Source: Siphonodentalium dalli (Eukaryota; Mollusca; Scaphopoda; Gadilida; Siphonodentaliidae). Taken from it: DNA of 64,000 bases. Positions 11,620-23,624 of the stretch are shown piece after piece (the stretch's first letter is position 1; each line of letters begins with the position of its first letter). Below the pieces are notes generated by a model. That model worked only from the letters and a program-made list of their open reading frames with translations, had not been told where the DNA came from and made no database searches. The DNA is taken from NCBI GenBank assembly GCA_032622095.1, contig CP136066.1, positions 104,495,319 through 104,559,318 of the forward strand, in the 5' to 3' direction. The translations under genes and the position numbers were made by a program.

Positions 11620-12170
11620 ATTCATTATTTGCGCTTAAGCTTAAATCACTTACGCGTAAATGCAAATTATTTATGCTTAAATGCAAATCATTTACGCTTA
11701 AGCACAAAAGGATCATAAATTTCATATTTATGCTTAAGTGCAAATAAGAAGTAAATATTAAAACCATGTCCCATATTGTATGGGAGTTCAAATTCACATT
11801 TAATAGCCAATTACGCTTAAGTGTAATGCATTAAGCCCTTATTAAGACATTTGACAGTTTATTTGATAAAAAGTTGTCATTCCGTTTGAAAATTATCATG
11901 ATTCATGGCAATTTATCAGGTCTAGGTGAATAGGTGTATGGGAGGCCATGCGCAAATTACTTACACTTTAGAAGCGAAAAATTATGGATCATATTTATGC
12001 TCAAGCGCAAATAAGGTAAGAGAAGGAAAGCATTTTCACATTTATTCATTATTTGCGCAAAAGTGTTAATTATTTACTCTTAAGCACAAATTATTTACGC
12101 TTAAGCGCAAATTATTTACAAATGAGCACAAATCATTATCATTTATTCTTAAGCACAACATTGACAAATG
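11620..12170. repeat. Degenerate ~21-bp minisatellite with GCTTAAGC core
   Basis: Many variants of ATTTACGCTTAAGCGCAAAT occur at about 11628-11710, 11728-11745, 11810-11830 and 11990-12155. The GCTTAAGC core is palindromic, so neighbouring units can pair. Two longer blocks (CAATTTATCAGG with AAAATTGTCAT-like flanks at about 11520-11590 and 11855-11930) also repeat. Confidence 0.65.
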
Positions 12171-13440
12171 GATCACCCAGACCTGTTTTAATTTTATAAT
12201 ATTTCATTTATTAATCATTTAATCAAAATGAAGGTAATTATGACACAACATAGACATAAAACTTTGATGGGCTTACTAAGGCTAAGGGGTTACTTATACC
12301 CCCACCCACTGAATAATTATTGTTTTAAATATAAAAACTTCATGCTAACAACAGCTGTATGATGTTATATTTATACGAACATAACTGTGCGTCGTTCAAT
12401 AAATGGACCCGATATTTACGACCTATTTTAATTATGCAACAAATTACAACAACAAAAATTTATTTGCATGTTTTCGTATTTTCGAATTATTGAAAATTAT
12501 GAAATTAGCACATGCTGCACGCACACTGAGCATCACTCGTGTCTACTTAATGCCCACGGACGCAAACAGGTAAGGTCATATAGGCAGAAAATTACGGAAT
12601 ACAAACTTATTACCGGTATAATTTTCCTAAAAAAAAGTGATGAAATAAATTACCTCGAGGCAGCTTTTAGTTTCCCTCATGGTCTTTCGGCAGATATATA
12701 TTCTCAAAATATTTGTCTCCACATTGATATAATGACCACTATCCACGCGGTTCCATCTACTGTTAACACAATGAAGTCACATTGAACGTCATTTCAATGC
12801 CGTTGCAATGACTTCTTCAACATGCCGAAAATAACCATCAGTGCAACAATGCAGTGGAATTCATCGTAAATGGAATGATGCCTTAGTGATTTTTAGACGA
12901 CCACGATTCAATCGCAAGTGGACAGATTTCCATCGTAGGAAGTAACCGGTACCGTAGTGAAACTGCGCATGCTCACGTCAATATCACAAGTCGAAAAATA
13001 ATATCAAGCTCTGATTGATTTCAGATGCGAAATCGTGGCGTATCCTTGACTACATCCACTTGTGATATACGTAAAAATGATAGCGGTAGCTGGAATGATA
13101 GTAGGGTAGTCGATCACATGCTTATATAATGAACAGCCCACGGTATCATCATATACGACAACATCGCAATCGTGTGAACAAACAATCCATTATTTTTGTC
13201 AGGCCCGATTCCCCCACGTACGATGGAATCGTGGTCGTCTGAACGTTTCACCAGCGGAACGCCCGAACATATTTGTGTCGGCCTGACATGCCTGTCAACC
13301 GATATGATAGCCAGATATATTGTCATAAAAATCAGATATAATAACAATTTGTTTACCTGTCTTGTTGACTTATAAAATAAATTAAGAATTTCCTCGCGTG
13401 AAAATTTATGTTAGAGTACGAACATGTAGTCGGTCATGTC
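12171..13440. other. No gene seen
   Basis: Open frames up to 105 codons exist (12468-12785 plus), but no family, splice pattern or signal peptide supports them. Confidence 0.4.
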
Positions 13441-13443
13441 ACT

Positions 13444-13745
13444 TAGGGGCTTGTTACATGAGCCGGGACAACTCGGTTAGCCGAGACAACCCGGTCTGCC
13501 GGGACAAATCAATCATGCTGTTATGTGACCCGAGACAACTCGGTTAGCTGGGACAACTCGGTAGTCAACGTCAACCGAGTTGTCCCAGCTAACCGAGTTG
13601 TCCCAGCTAACTCGGTTTGCCGAGTTGACCCGGCTCATGTAACAGCACACCATTATTTTAGTGAGAAAGCACAGAGGACCGAGGCACCCGGCAGACCGGG
13701 TTGTCCCGGCTAACCGAGTTGTCCCGCTCATGTAACAAGCCCCTA
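13444..13745. mobile_element. Tc1/mariner-type foldback element with 18-bp minisatellite
   Basis: Near-perfect terminal inverted repeats about 60 bp long: GGGGCTTGTTACATGAGCCG on the left and CATGTAACAAGCCCC on the right. TA sits at each outer edge, consistent with a TA target duplication. Inside, GGGACAACTCGGTTAGC and its complement alternate in both directions (about 18-bp period). Open frames on both strands here are by-products of the repeat. Confidence 0.75.
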
Positions 13746-14197
13746 AATACATAGGCCTACAGGGCGCTCAAAGAATTCTTGGAAAAATGACCACATCATG
13801 CTTGATTCTAGTTCGCAATTTGGGAACTACGCATTCGTCAATATTTAACACATTTACAATGATTTTTCACAAGCAAATTCTTGATGAATATATAACAATT
13901 AAACAGTGATTTATTTACAAACATCAATTTCAATGGAAAACTACATTACTTCCGAATGGACACTCGGAACTATCGGATCGTTCAATGAAAATGTTCCGTT
14001 GCGCTGTGGAAGGCGAAGATAAAATTATTGGCGCAATCAATAATTGCATTGAAATCACACCAAATTTTATTGTAATCGACCCACTCTACCCGGTGTCAGT
14101 TCATAATCCAGCTAATCCACATTACTTCATGATTGGGAAATCATCAGACAAAAATAATGTAATTGTTCTTGCAAAGAATTGAATATTTCTCAATCCA

Positions 14198-14992
14198 GTC
14201 GGCGGTGGGGGGGGGGGATTTTTTCAGGGCACGTATGCCGGGGTTCCGCAACTCAAATTTTTTTTCCTGCATGTTTTTTTCACTGTTTTTGCAATGAGTT
14301 TGGCTCAAAGGTACTCAATCCGATCAAACGCTCCTAAATTACTATTTCTTTGGCTTCGGGGTTATTAAGTGGTTTAAACAGAAAACTCGAGTGGTAATAA
14401 TTTACCACTCGATTTTTTTCTGTTTAAACTCTAGTTTCTGGCCCAGAAACAATTTAAATAACTAACTTGAAAAATCTATATCTGATCACGCTGAGCTTTG
14501 ACAGGTAGGTTCCTTGACTCGATTCAAATATATTTAACCCCGAAGCCAAAGAAATAGTAAGTTATGAGCGTCTGATCGGATTGAGTACCTTTAAAACACC
14601 TTAGAATAAGAGAAATAATGCTAAACTGGCTGCAGGCAGTTATCGTGTTGTATTTTGTTGCAAATTTTGAAATCCAAGATGGCCGCTGGCAGCCATGTTT
14701 TTTTAGCCGAATGACCCCAAAATGACACATTCCTATTTACATGTTATGTTAACATCCATGAATGCACATAAATTCATATACAGCTGTTTACAGTGAATTT
14801 CCCTCCCCACACCCTCGAAAATCTCTGTGTTAGTGTTAAAAGGGGGATGGGTGTCGAAAGATGGTCGGAAAAAACTGCCGAAAACAGAAAAACAATTTGG
14901 ATGTGGGGGTGAGTGAGTCCCAACTAGGGTCGAAAAGTAAAAATCAGCATACGTGCCTGAATTTTTTGTCGACCTCCCCCCTTATCCAGTTA
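14198..14992. mobile_element. Inverted-repeat element carrying a nested element
   Basis: The left block GGGGGGGATTTTTTCAGGGC with ACGTATGC is matched inverted at 14947-14990 (GCATACGTGCCTGAATTTTT then CCTCCCCCC). A second inverted-repeat element at 14307-14592 is nested inside. Confidence 0.55.
14307..14592. mobile_element. Miniature inverted-repeat element, family M3
   Basis: Arms of about 55 bp: GGTACTCAATCCGATCAAAC and TTACTATTTCTTTGGCTTCG on the left, matched inverted at the right by CGAAGCCAAAGAAATAGTAA and TGATCGGATTGAGTACC. The interior has GAGCTTTGACAGGTAGGTTC. Related partial copies lie at 15965-16110 and 39440-39600. Confidence 0.7.
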
Positions 14993-15527
14993 GGATTCTC
15001 TCTTAACCAAAATATGGTAATACATACCAAATAAGGAATGTACTATGATAGTATTGTGAGTTGTAAGTTGTAGACGCACCAAACGCTAATCTAAATATAA
15101 GGAAAGATGCATTATCGTGACTCTGCTTATAAACAATTCACTGCTCTTTTTGCTCGAATTGCATGTTCTCTGATACAAAGCGTGTTTTGTGAATAATATC
15201 ACTTTCATATACTAATCATGCTATACTATATAATAGTATCTTCTTGAGGAAATTATCATAATTTGATAAATGTTATTTCTAAACTATAACCTAAATGAAG
15301 GCCGCCCGCCCCGAAGTCATGAAGAATGTGATTACTCACCCCCCACCCATGCTGGGTATTTCACCTGTCATCGAACCATGCTATGAACATGCCTGCAATA
15401 ATGTTTTCTTTGTTTAAAATCCGATATGTCGTGGCCGGTACATTTAAAAGATTTATATTCAGAACAATATGTGATATTTTAAGTAAATCTATAGATGTAC
15501 ATGTCATGTCATATACTACTATATGTT

Positions 15528-15781
15528 CAAGCCTTGAAATAGTGTGCCTGCCTTTTGCAGAATGAGGTCCCCAGAGGGTGAATTTAGTGATGCTACTCCG
15601 CCAACTGGGTTAGCATGACCAAATTCACCCTCTGGAGAGCTCATGCTGCTTACACCTCAGCAGAAATAGGTTCACATAGGGTGAATGGGGTGATGCTAGC
15701 CCACTATGTGGGGTAGCATCACTAAATTCTTCCTCTGGGGACCTCATTCTGCAAATGACAGACACACTATTTCAAGGCTTG
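15528..15781. mobile_element. 254-bp miniature element with ~70-bp inverted arms
   Basis: The left arm CAAGCCTTGAAATAGTGTG, then TTTTGCAGAATGAGGTCCCC, is matched inverted at 15712-15781 almost base for base. An inner pair (GAATTTAGTGATGCTA / TAGCATCACTAAATTC) extends the stem. Subterminal GGGTGAAT repeats are present. Confidence 0.8.
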
Positions 15782-15964
15782 TGGGTATCATCTTATAAGA
15801 CCCGTTTGTTATATTTTATAGAGGATGGTCAGCTAGAAGTCTTGCTGTGGAAGTAAATTGACTGGAAGACGTACACTGGACCAAAGTTGGAACTTGGATG
15901 TATTCAATTTACAACTGTAAGTTTTGATATAAATACTGATCACTTAGAAGATGTATAATCTGGT

Positions 15965-16110
15965 TTGACGCCCCCTAAATTACTATTTCATCAGCTTCGG
16001 GTTTAAATAATATTTTATTTGAGTTGAGGAACCTATCCCTCAAAGCTCTGAGTTAACGGTATCAAATCTGTTAATTTTATCCACCTCGATTATTTGTCAG
16101 CCTACCAAAC
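15965..16110. mobile_element. Partial copy of family M3
   Basis: Shares CTAAATTACTATTTC, GCTTCGGG, TTGAGTTGAGGAACCTATCC and CAAAGCTCTGAGTTA with the M3 copy at 14307-14592 (reverse orientation there) and with 39440-39600. Confidence 0.5.
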
Positions 16111-18230
16111 ATTCCACTGACTTCTTCTAGAAATATGCAGATATACAATATATTGAGAGGTCTCGCAAGGTCATCGCAAATCAATTTCAGAAGATAACAT
16201 GATGAAAAGTAATGTTGGATGACTATTGGCTTTTGGTGTAAATTTCCGTTGTTCATGTTGTAACTGGATGGTCCGGGGACAATCATATCGGATTGTGCAC
16301 CTTTAACAAAAAGCCTTATGTTGTATGTTTGTTGAATTTATGTCTAAATTCCCTACCTATGGAAAAGAGTCCAAACAAATAATCTCTAGCAGATTGTGTA
16401 CTTCTAAGTGTCAAGGTATGGAATAAGACTAAATAAAATAATACCTGTGAAGGGTAACTGGAGATAAAAAAAACAGGGGCAATTGGGGTGGGGGGTGAAT
16501 AATCACCGCATTTTGCAATTTAATTCACAGAATACTGATGACACTATATAAACCATAGCCATGATGGCCTTATAAATGGCCTTATAAATATTCAATAACC
16601 TGATGTGCTTTTAAAGACAACTTAAAGTGGTGTGAAACAATCCAGTGAGGTGTTCCCGGACCTGCTGATGGAATAATAAATAATCATGCCAAAATAAGTT
16701 ATCCAAATAGTCAGAAAACAACATCATTGTTATAAACAAATTAAACTCAGTGACTAGTATTGGGACAATCATTTCAGTAATGTTTATACTCAATAAGGTT
16801 CCCTGAATAAAGTAGTAAGTGTTTACATTTGTGCGTGGTTCAATCGTTGTGTTCTCTGAAATGCTACAGTGGATATGGTTGGAAATTTAGTTCTTAATCT
16901 CAGGTTTTTGCTACATAATTCCAGTGGGGATAGTGTTTGGATACTAACTGATTGTTTATATGCACCCATATATGCCTGTTTAAAAAAAGGGGATGTATTA
17001 TGCTGCGTGTCTGTCTGTTAGTTCGCTTTTGGATTTCAGATGTCAGATGATAACTTTAGATAGTCTCAACTGAGTTGAATGAAATTTGAAATGTGTTTGT
17101 TTTAATGTACAAAATACATAACAGGTCAAGTTTGAGTTTTGGTTCAGCACGTCAATTTCACCAGAGTTAAAGGCCTTTTGTTGGAATTGCCATGGGCATA
17201 TTTTGCCATGCCCTAACAATGCTTTTAATAGTCAATGAAATAGGTCTGCAATATATGTCTTTAAATCTGACTTTTCCTAAACATAGTATTTTATGCATTT
17301 CTTTTCAGAGTATGTTTGTTCACTGGCATTGGAAACTTTAGTACCAGAATGTGCACAGCATACAGAGGAGGCACGTGTGTTATCTGATGTGTGTTATGCA
17401 GATACAATATGTTATTCGTCAACTTTTCATTCATAAATATTGCACCACAATATACAAGTTGGTGCAGTCTGTGGGAAGTTAGTAACATGCTATGCTGTCA
17501 AGTGCTGCTATATTCATCAGATGCCAATATAAAGGAGTTTGCTGATCTTTAAATTTCTACTGCATGACAGGTGTAAAAACAGATGAGCTGTCATTCTTGG
17601 GAATGTTCAATATAAGAAGGGTGTGATGAACTATATATTAAGAGTTAATTCATTGCAATTGTTGCAATGGTGAGGTGTGCACAGACATCAGGAATATAAA
17701 CTGCTGTGGAAGAATGGTTAGGATGACAATTATTCCTGCTGGATAAGTTTGAATTAAAGTTTAATTTCCAAAATCTCACTGTGTCTTCATTGATGTTTAT
17801 CTTAAAACTTCATTCAACATTGATGCACCAATTATGTCATTTGGACAATTTACTTCATCTTCGACTCTTAATTTTGGTTGCTTATGATATGATTCATGAA
17901 TGGGGTGGCCCTCACATGTGCAGGCAAATTACATGCCTCAATTTAAGGTTACTGATAGCAATTACTGGTAGAATAGTCCTCAGAGGTTTGTGATTTAAGG
18001 AAATTTTACATGTAATTTGCCACATCTTAGTGTAAACATATTTTTTATTCCAATCATAATAACATATATACATTTGACAAAGTGTTGACAATAAAAACAG
18101 AATAGGATAAATGATTGTTGGATTGGAAAAGGGATTAAACAACAAGCCCAAGGGATTTTGTTAAGTTTGCTCCATTTTTTTCGCGCCCACTCTTCATTGA
18201 GTGTAGAGGGGGGTCAGACGGGAAGGAATG
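16111..18230. other. AT-rich non-coding stretch
   Basis: No exon, RNA or element boundary was recognised. The text around 16990-17240 (GCGTGTCTGTCTGTTAGTTC, TTCAGATGATAACTTTAG) looks like a dispersed repeat but was not matched elsewhere in the window. Confidence 0.4.
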
Positions 18231-18235
18231 GAAAT

Positions 18236-18256
18236 ATAATAATAATAATAATAATA
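18236..18256. repeat. (ATA)n microsatellite
   Basis: Seven consecutive ATA-type triplets. Confidence 0.9.
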
Positions 18257-18767
18257 GTAATGATGATGTTATGATAGACAGGAAGATACATCTTGCATCT
18301 TGTGGAATTTAGTTCTATGCCAGCATATAAGCACTCTTGAAAAAGTCATCACAAAATTATGTGAGAAACACTTGACTGTTTGCGGACCAACTGTTTCTAT
18401 CATAATAATTTCAGGACTGTGTAAACAGTAAATAAGTTATAACCGTAAACAAAAAAATGACATGGTCACCGTTTATTTTCTGTTTACTTGGCAACCAACA
18501 TTATTATGGTAGAAACCATCAAAAATAATGGGTTTTCGTATAATATAAGAATTGACCAATTGACAAAAAGAACCAATATACATGTACATGTATGTTTGTG
18601 GGAGGGTATGAAAGTCATAATATAGAAATTTGATAGCCTGTAGTATGCAAGTGATCAGCTGAATTTTTGTTCTGGAAATGGAATCTGGTGGCATCTGTTT
18701 CAGACTGTATAGCATCCTGAGTCTAAAGCCTTTTATAATTAGCCCTTTAATATATCAATGGATCGGT

Positions 18768-18823
18768 AATTATAATGAAAATCAATTTATGACTCGAGTC
18801 ATAAATTAATTTTCATTATAATT
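18768..18823. repeat. 56-bp near-perfect palindrome without a loop
   Basis: ATTATAATGAAAATCAATTT then ATGACTC, centred on CTCGAG, reads the same on the other strand with one mismatch per arm. It could extrude as a cruciform. Confidence 0.9.
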
Positions 18824-18984
18824 TTACATGTCGAACTTGGAAAACCAAATTCATTCATGTGTTGCATATATTTTGTTGAGTATGGATATGGTACAATAAA
18901 TGGGTGGATTTAGTGTACAGTACCCTTAAAGGTTGCATAAATATGTTGTATGGCACATTTATCAATAAATTGTGCAAAAAAGGT

Positions 18985-19165
18985 ACTTTTTGGTCAAAAC
19001 CAAAATTGGTTTAAAAACCAAAATTGGTTTTATATATAAAACCAGTTTGGGTTTTGATCAAAACCAGTTGGCGCTTGATATTTGGCTTTGATCAAAACCT
19101 AATTTGGTTACATATATGGGACAAAGTTCAAAACCAATTTTTTTTTTTTTTTTAAACCAAAACGG
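18985..19165. repeat. AAAACCAAATTGGTTTT palindromic cluster
   Basis: Alternating CCAAAATTGGTTTT, AAAACCAGTTTGGG and TTTGATCAAAACC words form overlapping palindromes. There is a poly-T tract at about 19138-19154. Confidence 0.6.
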
Positions 19166-19375
19166 TTAAGAGTGATGACCATCATTTTGTATGGCACAGG
19201 CTTTGCGAATATTCAAAAATGGATCCATCAGTTTTACTTTGAACAGGAGTATAAACGACATTAATGAATACAAGATCTTTATTATCTACATTTCTCTTTC
19301 GGGAAACTAAAACATGGACGCTCTTTATCAGAGACGATCATTGGAATTCCCCTTTTGAAAGTCGATATCTGACTA

Positions 19376-20039
19376 CCGTAACCTCCTATTACTTGGCTGA
19401 GAATAGCTAAACGTAGTAGTAACCGTGAGATTGCGAAACCTCTCTCTCTCTCTCTATCCCTCTCTCTCCATCGCCAATGTAGATAATACCACTGATCTCT
19501 ACTCTGGTAACGCCCGTAGAGCTCATATTCCACCAGTACAAAAACTTGGAACTTTTTGAAGTTTTGACAGGGAACCTTATGAAGTCGAAAAAATAACGCG
19601 GGGAATATATTTCTGTGTTTATATATGTTCCTTGATAATGTACTTCACTGCATGTCCCAAGGTCCCAAATCGAAATTTCACGATTTAAGTGGATTAGTGA
19701 GCGATTTAGCTTTGCGTCGCTTACAATTATGGAATTTCTCCTGAGTAATTAACTCGATATTTTGCAATTTTGAGTTGGGACATTCACCTACAGTGAATTA
19801 CATTATTAAGGAACAGATAACAACTAATAAATCGTTATTTTTCGACTTTATAAGGTTCCCTGTCAAAACTACAAAAATTTCCATGGTTTTTATACTATTT
19901 TGTTTTGGATTATGATCTCTACGGGCGTTAGCAAGAGTAGATATTCATGGAATGATCTATCGCCAATGATAAACACAACAGATATAATTTCGTTAAAACC
20001 AGAAGCGATGGAAATTCCGTAACCTCCTATTACTTGGCT
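19376..20039. mobile_element. Foldback element F1 copy C with 23-bp flanking direct repeats
   Basis: Foldback core at 19468-19968, preceded by GAATAGCTAAACGTAGTAGT and a short CT run, as in copy A. The perfect direct repeat CCGTAACCTCCTATTACTTG+GCT (23 bp) lies at 19376-19398 and again at 20017-20039, exactly outside the unit. This looks like a long target-site duplication. Confidence 0.75.
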
Positions 20040-20589
20040 CGCGTGTTACCCAAATAAGTGGAGTCACGTGTAACATTCTCCAGTTAGTTGGTCGAATAAT
20101 CTCTCATATTATGCATGTTATGTTGACAATGGCTACTTATATACCTATATTCCTCTGGGTTTCAGTACACCACACGTGGTTGTATGGCAATACTATTATG
20201 TGCGCTGGCCATCCATCCTATAATCCCCGCTGCGGCAAATTTGAGTAGACTTCGTTGCGGGCAGGAGTGAAGACTACATGTGCAGGTTAATTAATTGATT
20301 TTTTTTTGTCGGATACAACTCCGGATCCACGAGGTCCACTAACTAACAAAGACCGAGCCCCAAAACGTGTTTCCAAAAATAAGAAATACACTATATTAAA
20401 TTGCATAGATACCGGTCTGGGTCTCGATATCAAAAACGTGAATTGGAATTATTACATTGAAAATACATGTCGACAAGAATCCGGAAGACTATCCCAACCA
20501 AGTTTTTAATCCAATCTATATAGAAAGACGCTAGAAAACAAATCTACAAGACTCCAAAAGTCTGCCATTATATTGTCTGGGCGAATGCA

Positions 20590-21385
20590 CCAAAATACTT
20601 GACTGATAAAATTGAAAGATTGCATAACGAGGATGTCATAATTGTAACAGGACTCAATGACCAAAAAACGGCAGTAATGTGTGTTGCTAAACCATCAATC
20701 ATCGACACCCTGAAAATTACTAAGATTGATTTAAATGATCATTCCATCATCTTGCCAAATGTGTTAGGAATCATTGTGTGCACCTCGACCGGACGTTAAT
20801 CTGTCTATGACAAAACAAATTGATCATCTCTGCAAATCCATCTTCTCCGAGCTTCAGTGGTTTGGTAGGATTCGTCGTTACATATGTACATCGCAGTTGA
20901 AGCTGCAAAAAGAATGACCGTCTCCTTCGTCGTCACCAAAATGGACTACAGTAACTGCGTTCCCGATTATCAACTTGCACGGTTACAACGCCTCCAGGAC
21001 TGTGCGGCCAGAATTATATTAAGGCAGTAGAAAAGAAACAGTGTAGTTCCTATGATATCAGAGTTACATTGGATGCCTTCACAATCACAACAGCCGCATA
21101 CAGAAGGATGCAGAACTAGGACACAATTCAATCATGCATGTACATAACCGAGCTCATTTACCCATACGTTCCTTGCCGCAATGTGCGTTCGAATGAAGCA
21201 GGCCTTTTTACTCATACAAGCGCTAACCTTATTACCTTCGGTGACCGAGCTTTTAATGTTGCACGCCCTCACATATGGAATTCGCTACCAAAGACTATTC
21301 GGGACTGCATGTAGTCCATTGCCGGATTCCAAGTCAGCAATAAAAGCTCACATATTTAAACTCAGGTATATATCCGAAGAATAAA
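20590..21385 (+). pseudogene. Decayed CR1/Jockey-like LINE reverse transcriptase, C-terminal part
   Basis: Open stretches in several frames follow the order of a CR1/Jockey-like RT tail. The thumb-type block has DNDHSII-like text (LNDHSIILPNVLGIIV, 20737-20784). Next come NLSMTKQIDHLCKSIF (about 20802-20850), MDYSNCVPDYQLARLQRLQD (about 20941-21000), PYVPCRNVRSNEAGLFTH (about 21163-21215) and LITFGDRAFNVARPHIWNSL (about 21229-21288). The end reads SAIKAHIFKLRY. Stops and frameshifts separate the blocks, so it is dead. Confidence 0.75.
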
Positions 21386-21464
21386 GTAAAGTTCGCCAAT
21401 AATAAATCACCAGTCATCATCAACATTTTTATTTTAGGTACATTATCTCTGTTATTATCCCCCT

Positions 21465-22275
21465 GACCCTCCGAAGGAGGATTCGCTGGTGTATATCGTG
21501 GAGTCTTCCGTCCGTCCTTCCGTTCGTCCTTCCGCCGTGTCGTCCGTCCGTCCGTAACAAACATTTCACAACACAGCTCAAGTATCGATAGTCCAATGTG
21601 GTTGTCATTTAATATGCCGGTAGACCAGCATTGTGGAAATGATCAGCGCAGGTTTTGTCCGCACTTTCTTCCCACATGTGTGGTCTTTTGCTGGACTTAG
21701 TATAATCGTGTCAACGCGTCCCTAATAAATGTGGGTGTCTTTAACACAGGTTGCGGGAAAGGATATCCACATACTAAGGGTTTCTTCCATTAATTTTTAC
21801 CGGAGTAACGGCCCTTGTTTGACTTGGAAATGTGTGTCCGAACGAACATTTCAATTTGTAACTCGGATGTTAATTATCGGATTTCGTTATCCTTTGGCAC
21901 GGTGATTGCACATGTTGGTGGAAAGGAGGCCCAGATACTACGCTTTTCGTCCATTAATTTCGACAAGAGTTATACGGCCATTGCTTGACTTGGGAATTGA
22001 GGATGTGGGGGTATCTAGTGGAGTCCATCCGTCCTTCATATTGCAGGTTTTGTCCGCACTATTTTTCAAGAATTATGGCCTTTGCCAGAGATATGACCCG
22101 TAGTTTGTTTTGTCTGCACTTTTTCCAGAGCTATGGCCCTTTGCCAGTTATGAACCGGGGTTAAACCAACTGAGAGAAAGGGCCAATTATTACCTCATTT
22201 TCTCTTTAAATATATCAACATTGAGCGGTGGGTCGGGGGCATTGGTCCACGCTTGGCGTTGCCCTTGTTTATGTT
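21465..22275. repeat. Dispersed repeat with GTCCGTCC block and TTTGTCCGCACTTTTT words
   Basis: A CTTCCGTCCGTCC-rich block at 21505-21560 is followed by repeated segments of the type AGTTATGGCC(CTTTGCCAG), CAGGTTTTGTCCGCACT and GGAAAGGATATCCACATACT, ending GCGTTGCCCTTGTTT. Similar repeats are common in bivalve and gastropod genomes to my recollection. No coding capacity. Confidence 0.5.
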
Positions 22276-22604
22276 ACATTGGTTAACATGTGTATAATTT
22301 ATATTGTTAGGGGAGGGGCCGCATTAAGTTGATATAACGTGTGTCCCAAATTTGAGTACAAATCGCACGTTCAGTACATTATTATTAGAAACATCGTTTG
22401 CAAATGATGAATGTGATATTCAGATAGTCTGAAAAAGATACAGAGAGTATACAGTGATATCCAACCTATTGTGAACAAGGATGGCGTGGCACGATCACAT
22501 AAGAAACACTGGTACGTATCATACGTATCATACATTATATTATTGTAACTTTGTAACATTTATACAATTCATTTACGGCAGAAATATGTTTACATTAGCT
22601 ACCG

Positions 22605-22790
22605 CATTAATGGGGAACGGGACCACGAGACCCAGGGACAACGCGACCCAATCGACCCGGGACAACCGGACACAACGACAACCTGACCAATGCATGCAGG
22701 GACAATCCGGCCCATGCAGGGCAATCCAACCCATGCAGGAACAACCCGACCCGGTCGACCGGGGAAAACCTGACAACCCGACCAGAATAA
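22605..22790. repeat. GGGACAACC.GACC degenerate minisatellite
   Basis: Repeated GGGACAAC, CCGACCC and CCATGCAGG words with 10-25-bp spacing. It gives spurious open frames on both strands. Word content overlaps that of the foldback element at 13444-13745. Confidence 0.6.
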
Positions 22791-23031
22791 AACAATAAAA
22801 TATAACTTATATTTTCTTGATTGCATGCAGGACTGTATTTTCCCATATTTATAAAGTGATTAATCAATATACAGGTATTGCTATATTTAGTTCCTATGAA
22901 TCACATAATATAAATCAATTAATTTGATTAATAAATGTAACAACTAAATATTACCTTTCGAATATATAAAACATTGTTATAATATATGAAACACCAGATT
23001 GACAACAATGAAGGTTTGCTTACGTCTCGTG

Positions 23032-23196
23032 TTGGTGACACTTGTGCACATGCAATCCCTGGTGATGTCTCAAGTTTTTGAGAGCAAGTGGAAAATTTGT
23101 GTCCTCATTTGATTGTGATGTCACAACAGCAAAAATAAATTCTGCTTTTTTACGTTCTCCTCAAAAACATCACCAGGGATTGCACAGGTGCCACCA
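23032..23196. mobile_element. Small inverted-repeat element
   Basis: TTGGTGACACTTGTGCACAT with GCAATCCCTGGTGATG at the left is matched inverted by CATCACCAGGGATTGCACAG and TGCCACCAA at the right. The loop is about 90 bp. Confidence 0.65.
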
Positions 23197-23380
23197 AGCA
23201 TGAATTGTGGCGAAACACTAAGTGTTTTCTGACTTGTTTTTTATTTATTAAAAGGGATTTTTTTTATAGTAATGTATAGTTGTTACATTAAATGAATCGG
23301 ACTGTGGTTTAGGCCGAGAAATAGGGCCAAATAAATATTGTTGAAGACACCTTTGTCTTGAGGAATTAGGCCAAACTTGG

Positions 23381-23525
23381 GGGACACCAAAAGGCACATC
23401 AAAACCTGCAGGATCGAGTGGTCTTTTACATTTAAAGTTTGAATTTTCTTCGGGGACACCAAAAGACACATCAAAACCTGCAGGTTCGAGTTTTTTTTTT
23501 ACATTTTAAAGTGTGAATTTTCTAA
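23381..23525. repeat. Two tandem copies of a ~72-bp unit
   Basis: GGGACACCAAAAGGCACATC, then AAAACCTGCAGGATCGAG, then TTTACATTTAAAG and TTTGAATTTTC, is repeated once with minor changes and a T-run expansion. Confidence 0.8.
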
Positions 23526-23624
23526 TTCGAAGAAAATATGAAGACACAATTGTGAATACAACAAAAATATTTAATCAAAATATGGGACAACCCGTTTCCC
23601 ATTTATGAAATCAAATAAAAGTGT

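Noticed and set aside
13513-13752. Repetitive open frames on both strands with VSWDNS-like units
   Set aside because: Generated by the 18-bp minisatellite of the foldback element at 13444-13745.
13985-14182. 65-codon ORF that reads smoothly (VEGEDKIIGAINNC)
   Set aside because: No homologue, signal peptide or splice support recognised; length is within chance for this AT-rich DNA.
20306-20509. 67-codon ORF before the decayed LINE
   Set aside because: No RT or other domain seen; it may be LINE-derived but I could not place it.
22573-22867. Three overlapping open frames of 67-105 codons
   Set aside because: Low-complexity GGGACAACC minisatellite translated in several frames.
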